Both the position numbers and the translations under genes were made by a program. DNA of 64,000 bases from Streptomyces sp. 1222.5. Its GTDB lineage: Bacteria > Actinomycetota > Actinomycetes > Streptomycetales > Streptomycetaceae. Every line of letters starts with the position of its first letter. Positions within the stretch are counted from its first letter, which is position 1. This document shows, piece after piece, positions 58,012 to 64,000 of the stretch. The stretch spans positions 4,896,001-4,960,000 of the forward strand of contig NZ_FNSZ01000001.1 in the NCBI RefSeq assembly GCF_900105245.1. Reading direction: 5' to 3'. The notes below the pieces were generated by a model, which was not told the DNA's origin, did no database searches, and worked only from the letters and a program-made list of their open reading frames with translations.

Positions 58012-59414
58012 TAGTGCTTCGTTAGGTTCTCAGTCTGGTTCTGTTGCGGGGCAGGGTTCGGCCGCAGGTAGTGCAGGTGCCGGTCCAGCACTTCAGCAGG
58101 TCCTGGAGTGTGTCGAGGACCTGGTAGAGGGTCAGGCCGGCGTCTGGGCTTTTGGGTCGAGTCGCCTGAGGGTGAGGAAGGCCTGGGCGGCGGTGACGAG
58201 GGTGACGTGGTGGTGCCAACCGCGCCAAGTGCGGCCCTCGAAGTGGTCCAAGCCCAGGCCGTGTTTGAGTTCGCGGTAGTCGTGCTCGATCCGCCAGCGC
58301 ATCTTCGCCCACCTCACCAGGTCGGCGATCGGGGTGCTGGCTGGCAGGTTGCTCATCCAGTAACCGGTTGGTTCGGCCGCGTCTTCGGGCTGTTCGACGA
58401 GCAGGGTCCGCAGCGGCAGCACTCCGTCCCAGCGGCTGCGTCCGCCGGCCTGTTCTTGCGCGGTGCGGGTGGCTTCCTTGCCCGACGGCCGCACCTTCAG
58501 CATGGCGAAACGCGAGGTCATTCCACCTTTGCTGCCCTGCCGCCAGGTGACCTCCTCGAAGCGGGTGCGGGCGTCGATGAGGTCGGGCAGGGGCCGGGCC
58601 GGCTCGCGGTAACGGGGCAGTGTGGGCGGCCCCAGGCCGCCATAGGCAGGCTGAGACGGCTCAGCCGTCGCAGGTCGAACGATCTCTTTGGGATCCACCG
58701 CCATCACGTAGGACCAGCGGCGTTCCTCGAGCGCGAGCCGGAAGGAGACGCTGCGGCCATAGCCGGCGTCCGCCACGATCACCGGCACCACCAGCCCCTG
58801 GTCGGCGAGCCGGTCCAGCAGGCCGAGTGCCAGACGTGTCTTGGACGCGTGGTCGACCTCGTCGGGCACCCCGGCCCGTCGGCGCCGCAGCTGGTCCCCC
58901 GCCCATTCCTCGGGCAGGAACAAGTCCCACTCCAGTGGGCACGAAGCGGTGTCGGTGGCCGCGTGGACACTGACCGCGACCTGGCAGTTCGCCCGCTTGC
59001 CCAATGCTCCGCAGTACTGCCGGGCCACCCCGACCGACGCGGTGCCGCACTTGGGGAACGACACGTCGTCGACCACCCACACATCGGGAGCGATCACCTC
59101 GCACAGCCGCTCGGCGATCCGCCGCCGCACCGGCGACCACTCCCACGGCGACTGGTTCACGAACTGCTGCAGGGCCTGCATGTTCCCGTCCGGCAGCCGT
59201 TCCGCCATCGGCTGGATCGACTTGCGGCGGCCGTCCAGCATCAGACCCCGCAGATAACACTCGCCCCAGCGGCGTTGATCCCGCCGCGGCACCGACTCGA
59301 ACACATCGGCAACGAACTCCGCTAACTCACCCCGGAGCAGTTCCACTTCCCCCAACCTCATACCGGAAAGGCTGCCCACCACCAGGCGAGATCACCCAAC
59401 GTAACGAAGCACTA
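58012..59414. mobile_element. IS701-family insertion sequence
   Basis: A 1403-bp element with terminal inverted repeats TAGTGCTTCGTTAGGTT (58012-58028) and TAGTGCTTCGTTACGTT (minus strand, 59398-59414), 16 of 17 identical, bounded by CTAG at 58008-58011 and 59415-59418. CTAG target duplications are typical of IS701-family elements. It carries one minus-strand transposase gene. The right-hand CTAG supplies the stop codon of the neighbouring MaoC-like gene. Confidence 0.93.
58132..59382 (-). CDS. IS701-family transposase
   Basis: A 416-residue DDE transposase. Asp in VWVVDDVSFPK, Asp in VIVADAGYG and Glu in IEHDYRELKHGLGLDHFEGR are the likely triad; WMSNLPASTPIADLVRWAKM and LVTAAQAFLTLRRL match the family C-terminus. 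GTG at 59382 is used, with an in-frame ATG at 59361. Codon 20 is TTA (59323-59325), the leucine codon read only by the developmentally regulated bldA tRNA in Streptomyces, so transposition could be limited to late growth. The gene appears intact. Confidence 0.92.
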   Translation of the reverse strand: MVGSLSGMRLGEVELLRGELAEFVADVFESVPRRDQRRWGECYLRGLMLDGRRKSIQPMAERLPDGNMQALQQFVNQSPWEWSPVRRRIAERLCEVIAPDVWVVDDVSFPKCGTASVGVARQYCGALGKRANCQVAVSVHAATDTASCPLEWDLFLPEEWAGDQLRRRRAGVPDEVDHASKTRLALGLLDRLADQGLVVPVIVADAGYGRSVSFRLALEERRWSYVMAVDPKEIVRPATAEPSQPAYGGLGPPTLPRYREPARPLPDLIDARTRFEEVTWRQGSKGGMTSRFAMLKVRPSGKEATRTAQEQAGGRSRWDGVLPLRTLLVEQPEDAAEPTGYWMSNLPASTPIADLVRWAKMRWRIEHDYRELKHGLGLDHFEGRTWRGWHHHVTLVTAAQAFLTLRRLDPKAQTPA

Positions 59415-60284
59415 CTAGGGGGCTTCGCCCCGAACGCCGCCGGACAGCGGAACCACCTCGCCGGTGAGGTGGAGCCTGCCGTCCGGGCCCCGCAGGGAGA
59501 AGCGGCCGGCGCCGTCGGCCCCGTACGTCACCGCCCCCGGCAGCAGCACCGGCGCCCGGAACTCGGCCCGCACCACGGCGGAGCCCGCCGTGCCGTGGGC
59601 GGCCAGGCAGCGGGCCACGGTCCACATGCCGTGCGCGATGGCCCGCGGGAAGCCGAACAGGCGGGCGGTGAACGGGTGCAGGTGGATGGGGTTGCGGTCG
59701 CCGGAGGCGGCTCCGTACCGGCGTCCCACGTCCCCGGCCAGCCGCCACTCGGCGACGGCGGGCAGCGCGGTGTCGTCCCGCCGCGCCCCGGCTGCCGTAC
59801 CGCCCTCGGTGCGGTGCCGGGCCAGGTAGGTGCTGCGGGACTCCCAGACGAGGTCGCCGCCGGACCGCAGCCCGGTCACCACGGTGGCCTCGGTCCCGCG
59901 CCGGTGCGGGGTGAGTCCGTCGACGTGCACGGCGAGTTCGTACTCCCCGGTGGCGGGCAGGTCGGCGTGGCGGACGATCTCGATGGACGTGTGGACGAGG
60001 CCCAGCAGCGGCAGCGGGAAGTCCCGGTCGCTCATCAGGCGCATGGCGAGCGGGAATCCGAGGACGTGCGGATAGGTGACGGGCAGCGCATCGGCGCCGG
60101 TGGCGAAGCCGCACACCCGCTCGTACGCGGCCAGTCTCGCGAGGTCGACGCGGAGGCCGGGGAGCAGGAGCCGGGTGCGCGGGTGGCCGGCGCCCCGGGC
60201 CGGGCGCTTGAAGGGGGAGCGCAGGGCGCCCCGGGCCAGCAGCGGGGCCAGTGCCGGGGGCGCGCTCAGGGTGACGGTGCTCAT
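59415..60284 (-). CDS. MaoC-like (hotdog) dehydratase, two-domain
   Basis: A 289-residue protein with a diverged N-terminal hotdog (GLRVDLARLAAYERVCGFAT, YPHVLGFPLAMRLMSD) and a C-terminal hydratase-2 motif: YGAASGDRNPIHLHPFTARL, where Asp and His form the catalytic pair, then GFPRAIAHGMWTVARCLAAH. It should hydrate or dehydrate an acyl-CoA or acyl-carrier intermediate. The stop TAG coincides with the CTAG duplication beside the IS701 element, so the insertion left the protein complete. Divergent from the acyl-CoA synthetase gene. Confidence 0.87.
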   Translation of the reverse strand: MSTVTLSAPPALAPLLARGALRSPFKRPARGAGHPRTRLLLPGLRVDLARLAAYERVCGFATGADALPVTYPHVLGFPLAMRLMSDRDFPLPLLGLVHTSIEIVRHADLPATGEYELAVHVDGLTPHRRGTEATVVTGLRSGGDLVWESRSTYLARHRTEGGTAAGARRDDTALPAVAEWRLAGDVGRRYGAASGDRNPIHLHPFTARLFGFPRAIAHGMWTVARCLAAHGTAGSAVVRAEFRAPVLLPGAVTYGADGAGRFSLRGPDGRLHLTGEVVPLSGGVRGEAP

Positions 60285-60352
60285 CTGGGGCTCCGGTGGC
60301 GGTCGGCCATGTGTGACTCCCGCGCGGCTCGGTTCCGAAGGGCTGACAAATT

Positions 60353-60382
60353 CTTACTCCAGAGTAAGGTTACCGGAGGTAA
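60353..60382. promoter_or_regulatory. Two adjacent palindromic operators in the MaoC/acyl-CoA synthetase divergent region
   Basis: CTTACTCCAGAGTAAG (60353-60368) is a perfect palindrome with a 2-bp centre, and TTACCGGAGGTAA (60370-60382) is a second with a 3-bp centre. Both have TTAC...GTAA ends, the usual form of TetR-family operators. A third, TAACCGTCGGTAA, is at 60492-60504. They lie between the MaoC-like and acyl-CoA synthetase starts. Confidence 0.65.
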
Positions 60383-60554
60383 GTCAAAAGTGAGCCCCCC
60401 TCACATAACCCGTGAGGCTGCACATCCCCGGCCCCGGACCCTTCCCGAACCCGCACAACCCCCTCACGGCGGACCCGTACGATCACCTGCCTAACCGTCG
60501 GTAACCCTCATTTCGGTGGCCACCGCCGGTGTACGCACGCCTGAGGAGCCGCCC

Positions 60555-62498
60555 GTGTCCACCCCGTACCAGAACGCCCCCGTCTCCTCCGGCGCCCCGG
60601 TCTCCGCCACCGACTACGACGGCCGCCCGGTCCTCGTGGAACCCGAGGTCCGGCGCCTCGACGGGGCCGTCCGGGAGGCGTCCGTACCGCCGTTCGCGCC
60701 ACCGGTCACCCATGGCTCGCTGGCCGACCTGCCGTTCGAGAACGCCGAGGCGGCCCCCGGTGCCGTCGCGCTCAGCCGCCGACTGCCCGACGGCAGTTGG
60801 GCGGACGTCACCGCCGCGCGGTTCGCCGAGCAGGTGCTCGCGGTGGCCAAGGGGCTGATCGCCGAAGGACTGCAGCCGGGCGACCGGATCGCCGTGATGG
60901 CCCGCACCCGGTACGAGTGGACCCTGCTCGACTTCGCCTCCTGGGCCGCGGGCCTCGTCACCGTCCCCGTCTACCCCACCTCCTCCGTCTTCCAGACCCG
61001 CTGGATCCTGCACGACTCCGGCGCGGTCGCCCTGGTCACCGAGACCGCCGCGCAGGCCGCCGCCATCGGCCCCGAACTCCAGCACCTGCCCGACCTCAGG
61101 CACCTGTGGGTGATGGACAAGGACCACGTGGAACGGCTCGCCGAGGCGGGCGCGGAGGTGCCGGACGGCGAGGTGGCCGTACGCCGGGGCATGCTCGGCC
61201 CCGACACCCTCGCCACGCTCATCTACACCTCGGGCACCACCGGCCGCCCCAAGGGCTGCGCCCTCTCGCACGGCAACTTCTTCGCCGAGGTCGACAACGC
61301 CATCGAACTGCTCCACCCGGTCTTCAAGGCGCGGGGCGAGGAGCCGTCGGTCCTCCTCTTCCTGCCCATGTCCCACGTCTTCGGCCGGATGGTGGCCATC
61401 GCCTGCGTCCGCGCAGGTGTCCGCCTCGGCCACGCGCCCAGCCTGGCCGCGGACGACCTGCTGCCGGACCTGGCCGCCTTCCGGCCGACCGCGCTGCTGA
61501 CCATCCCCTACATGCTGGAGAAGATCTTCAACTCGGCCCGCGCCAAGGCGGAGGCGGGCGGCCGGACGGCCGTCTTCGACCGGGCGGTCGCCGTCGCCCG
61601 CCGCTACGGCGAAGCCCTCGAAGCCCGCCAGACCGGCACCGGCAGCGGACCGAACCGCGCCCTGAAGACCCAGCGCACCCTCTACGACCCGCTCGTCTAC
61701 CGCCGTCTGCGCGCCGCCATGGGAGGCCGCGTCCGGTACGCGATCTGCGGCGGCTCCCCCCTCGGCCGGCGCCTGGCCGCCTTCTACGCCGGAGCCGGCA
61801 TCGAGATCTTCGAGGGGTACGGCCTCACGGAGACCACCGGCGCCTCCACGGTCACCCCGCCGCTCAAGCCCCGCCTCGGCACCGTCGGCTGGCCGATGCC
61901 CGGCACCCGGGTCCGGATCGCGGCCGACGGCGAGATCCTGCTCGCCGGCGACCACGTGCTGCGCGGCTACTGGGACCCGCAGGCGGGCGGAGTCGTCCCG
62001 GCGACCCGGGACGGCTGGCTGGCCACCGGCGACCTCGGCGAACTGGACGACGAGGGCTATCTGACCATCACCGGCCGCAAGAAAGAGCTGCTGATCACTG
62101 CGGGCGGCAAGTCGGTGGCCCCGGCCCCGCTGGAGAACTGGCTGCGCCAGCACCCGCTGATCTCCCAGGTGATGCTGGTCGGCGACGGACGCCCGTACGT
62201 CGGCGCGCTGATCACCCTCGACCCCGACGGCATCACCCACTGGCGCCAGATGATCGGCAAGCATCCCGTGCCGCCGGAACTCCTCACCGGCGACCCGGAG
62301 CTCGCGGCCGTCCTGCAGCGCGCGGTGGACGAGGCGAACAAGCTGGTCTCCCGGCCCGAGTCCATCCGCCGGTTCGCGGTGCTGCCCGTGGACTTCACCG
62401 AGTGGTCCGGCCATCTCACCCCGTCGATGAAGCTCCGCCGGGACCAGGTCATGCGGGACTTCGCGAAGGACGTGGAGAGCCTGTACGAGCGCCGCTGA
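60555..62498 (+). CDS. AMP-dependent long-chain acyl-CoA synthetase
   Basis: A 647-residue adenylate-forming enzyme that activates fatty acids with ATP and CoA. The AMP motif is TLIYTSGTTGRPKGCALSHG, the GYGLTETTGAST motif follows near residue 430, and WLATGDLGELDDEGYLTITG and GRKKELLITAGGKSVAPAPL give the hinge and catalytic Lys regions. Length is close to FadD15-type enzymes. GTG at 60555 behind GAGGAGCC is chosen over a possible GTG at 60516. Divergent from the MaoC-like gene, so the pair may process the same acyl chain. Confidence 0.92.
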   Translation: MSTPYQNAPVSSGAPVSATDYDGRPVLVEPEVRRLDGAVREASVPPFAPPVTHGSLADLPFENAEAAPGAVALSRRLPDGSWADVTAARFAEQVLAVAKGLIAEGLQPGDRIAVMARTRYEWTLLDFASWAAGLVTVPVYPTSSVFQTRWILHDSGAVALVTETAAQAAAIGPELQHLPDLRHLWVMDKDHVERLAEAGAEVPDGEVAVRRGMLGPDTLATLIYTSGTTGRPKGCALSHGNFFAEVDNAIELLHPVFKARGEEPSVLLFLPMSHVFGRMVAIACVRAGVRLGHAPSLAADDLLPDLAAFRPTALLTIPYMLEKIFNSARAKAEAGGRTAVFDRAVAVARRYGEALEARQTGTGSGPNRALKTQRTLYDPLVYRRLRAAMGGRVRYAICGGSPLGRRLAAFYAGAGIEIFEGYGLTETTGASTVTPPLKPRLGTVGWPMPGTRVRIAADGEILLAGDHVLRGYWDPQAGGVVPATRDGWLATGDLGELDDEGYLTITGRKKELLITAGGKSVAPAPLENWLRQHPLISQVMLVGDGRPYVGALITLDPDGITHWRQMIGKHPVPPELLTGDPELAAVLQRAVDEANKLVSRPESIRRFAVLPVDFTEWSGHLTPSMKLRRDQVMRDFAKDVESLYERR

Positions 62499-62645
62499 CC
62501 GACGGTCGGCACCCGCTCCTCGCCGGTCCCGTCTCGTCCGGACTCGACGGGGCGCGGAGCGGGTTGCCGCCTGGGTCGGTCGCGGCCCGCACACGATCCT
62601 CGTACGCGCCCAACGCCCAGTCAATCCTTGGGTTTTCTCCTCAAC

Positions 62646-62663
62646 CCCAAGTGCTAGCTTGGG
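62646..62663. promoter_or_regulatory. Inverted repeat overlapping the LysR start
   Basis: CCCAAG (62646-62651) and CTTGGG (62658-62663) form an inverted repeat around TGCTAG; a further CTTGGG lies at 62627-62632. A -10-like TAGCTT (62655-62660) overlaps it, eight bases before the GTG, suggesting a leaderless transcript under direct autorepression. Confidence 0.55.
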
Positions 62664-62667
62664 TGTT

Positions 62668-63549
62668 GTGACCCTGGACGATCTCCGTGTGTTCGTGGCC
62701 GTGTGCCGCGCGGGCAGCCTGAGTTCGGTCGCCCGCGACCTCGGCTGCACCCAGTCGGCCGTCAGCCAGCACGTCAAACGGCTGGAGCGGGAGACCGGGG
62801 TGGCGCTGCTGGAGCGCCGCCCGCGCGGAGTCGTCCCGACCGGGGCCGGCCGGCTGCTGGAAGCCGCCGCGGCCGAGGGCATCTCCGGTCTCGACCTCGC
62901 CGTACGACAGCTGCGCGACCTGGTCGACGGCCACGGCGGCCACGTCCGCGTGGCCACCGGCGCGACCACCGTCCGGCACTTCATGTCCGACGCGGTCGTC
63001 ACGTTCCGCCACCGCCACCCCCGGGTCAATCTGGAGTTCCGCACGGTCAGTTCGGGCCGGGGCGCCTTCGACGCCCTCGCCGACGGCACGCTGGACCTGG
63101 CCTGGATCACCATCGGTCCGCCGGTGCGGGGCATCGAGCAGCGGACGGTCGCGCAACTGCCGTGGCTGCTCGCGGTCCGCGCGGACGACCCGCTCGCCGG
63201 CCGCCCGCGCCTGGACCCCGCGGAACTCGCCGACGTCCGCCTCATCCGGCTGCCACCCAACTCCACGTCCGCCGCCCATCTCGAAGCGGCGTGCGCGGAG
63301 CGGGACGTGCGGTTCTCCTACGAGCCCAGCGTGGCCGACTGGGACACGGCGCTGCTCCTCGCCGAGCTGGGCGTGGGCCGGGCGGTCGTCCCCGCCGTAC
63401 CCGGCCTGCCCGTCCCCGGCGAGGGCCCGTTGCGGCTGGTCCCGCTGCCCGGCCTGCGGCCGTTGCCCGTCGGCTGGGCCGTCCGCCGCTGGGACGCGCT
63501 CAGTCCTCCGGCGCGGGCGTTCGCGGACACGGTCGCCGCCTCGCGCTGA
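62668..63549 (+). CDS. LysR-family transcriptional regulator
   Basis: A 293-residue LTTR. The helix-turn-helix at residues 1-60 reads VTLDDLRVFVAVCRAGSLSS, DLGCTQSAVSQHVKRLERET, LLERRPRGVVPTGAGRLL; the effector domain (GHVRVATGATTVRHFMSDAV, DLAWITIGPP, LLLAELGVGRAVVPAVPGLP) is complete. GTG at 62668 is chosen because the CTTGGG repeat and -10-like TAGCTT end right before it. No target gene can be read from the context, since the neighbours face away or converge. The 3' end overlaps the convergent ATPase gene by 50 bp. Confidence 0.88.
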   Translation: MTLDDLRVFVAVCRAGSLSSVARDLGCTQSAVSQHVKRLERETGVALLERRPRGVVPTGAGRLLEAAAAEGISGLDLAVRQLRDLVDGHGGHVRVATGATTVRHFMSDAVVTFRHRHPRVNLEFRTVSSGRGAFDALADGTLDLAWITIGPPVRGIEQRTVAQLPWLLAVRADDPLAGRPRLDPAELADVRLIRLPPNSTSAAHLEAACAERDVRFSYEPSVADWDTALLLAELGVGRAVVPAVPGLPVPGEGPLRLVPLPGLRPLPVGWAVRRWDALSPPARAFADTVAASR

Positions 63550-63964
63550 GCGGCAGCTCCGCCCAGACGGTCTTGCCGACGTCCCGCGTGGTGACGCCCC
63601 ACAGCGCGGACAGCACCTGGACGACGACGAGTCCGCGACCGTGCTCGTCCAGCAGGCCGCCGTCCAGGAAGCGCAGGGGCCGGTCGCTCCGGGTGTCGCT
63701 CACCTCGATGCGCAGGGTGTCCCTGCCGGGCAGGAGTGCCAGTCGCAGCTCGAAGTCCCGGCCCGGGACGCGACCGTGGGTGACGGCGTTGGCGGCGAGT
63801 TCCGCGACGAGGAGCTGGGCGGTGTGGCTGAGGTCGCCGTCGTGCGGGAACCCCCAGGTGGCGAGCGCGCCGCCGGTCAGCCGACGGGCCAGCCGGGCGC
63901 CGCGGGGCGTGGCGCTGAGCCGCTGCACGAGTTCGGTCCGGGGGGTGGAGATTTCTACGTTCAC
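63500..63964 (-). CDS. RsbW-like ATP-binding protein (anti-sigma or signalling ATPase)
   Basis: A 154-residue single-domain GHKL ATPase: LSHTAQLLVAELAANAVTHG is the N box, LRIEVSDTRSDRPLRF a G1-like region and EHGRGLVVVQVLSALWGV a G2 region. Stand-alone members are abundant in Streptomyces and may act as anti-sigma or anti-anti-sigma switches. GTG at 63964 with a weak GGTGAG site. The C-terminus is Arg/Pro-rich. It overlaps the 3' end of the LysR gene on the opposite strand. Confidence 0.82.
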   Translation of the reverse strand: MNVEISTPRTELVQRLSATPRGARLARRLTGGALATWGFPHDGDLSHTAQLLVAELAANAVTHGRVPGRDFELRLALLPGRDTLRIEVSDTRSDRPLRFLDGGLLDEHGRGLVVVQVLSALWGVTTRDVGKTVWAELPLSARRRPCPRTPAPED

Positions 63965-64000
63965 CTCACCGAGCGTGGCCGGTTCTCCCTACGCTGACCA

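Noticed and set aside
60483..63266. A 927-codon minus-strand frame opposite the acyl-CoA synthetase and LysR genes
   Set aside because: No recognisable domains, Gly/Arg/Asp-rich, and it crosses two well-supported genes and their promoters.
1..64000. tRNA and rRNA genes
   Set aside because: No cloverleaf-like segments with T-arm consensus or rRNA motifs were noticed on reading; a tRNAscan-type search would be decisive.

Overview
The window is chromosomal DNA from a Streptomyces or a very close relative. GC content is very high, GTG starts are common, genes are often translationally coupled through ATGA/GTGA overlaps, and it carries the developmental pair bldN/rsbN, Rex with its operator, a futalosine-type menaquinone cluster, DUF2637 and DUF3558 proteins, UdgX, and an IS701-family element whose transposase has a TTA (bldA-type) codon. 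No rRNA, tRNA or CRISPR locus was seen.

Layout. 0-3 kb: rsbN (cut by the left edge), bldN, a HAD phosphatase and a glutaredoxin-like protein. 3-10 kb: the redox-controlled tetrapyrrole block rex-hemA-hemC-hemD, a small unknown gene, then hemB. 10-21 kb: a PLP aminotransferase, a DUF4253 protein, divergent argS/lysS, a DUF2637 membrane protein, two DUF3558 lipoproteins and rtcB, punctuated by strong hairpin terminators. 21-35 kb: an accessory-looking stretch of short units: an SDR with a coupled micro-protein, YnfA, an HxlR regulator divergent from a quinone-oxidoreductase-like gene, an LLM monooxygenase with an FMN reductase, a two-component system, a phosphatidylglycerol lysyltransferase, two decayed 5'-truncated genes lying back to back, and a LysR gene divergent from a transporter-dehydrogenase fusion.

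35-44 kb: hemL, a histidine phosphatase, a deacetylase-like lipoprotein and the System II cytochrome c maturation operon resA-ccdA-resB-ccsB. Heme made by the hem genes is what this machinery attaches to c-type cytochromes. 44-50 kb: a compact unit of a nucleoside deaminase, an IPNS-like Fe oxygenase and a stand-alone condensation-fold enzyme, which is the least explained part of the window; then a periplasmic-binding-like protein with a frame anomaly, small membrane proteins and a second TlpA-like lipoprotein. 50-55 kb: UbiD-, UbiA- and UbiX-like genes, an Lrp/AsnC regulator and mqnE, the middle and late steps of menaquinone synthesis by the futalosine route. 55-64 kb: a 108-bp tandem repeat, UdgX, a GNAT, DUF4229, a TetR gene, a MITE-like element plus an IS701 insertion at CTAG, a MaoC-like dehydratase, an acyl-CoA synthetase with palindromic operators upstream, a LysR gene with its own palindrome, and an RsbW-like ATPase.

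The coherent theme is respiration: redox sensing (Rex), heme synthesis (hemA, hemC, hemD, hemB, hemL), cytochrome c maturation and menaquinone synthesis. From memory of S. coelicolor, the left part (bldN to rtcB) and the right part (hemL to mqnE) match two loci far apart in that genome, so the 21-35 kb stretch probably contains a rearrangement junction.
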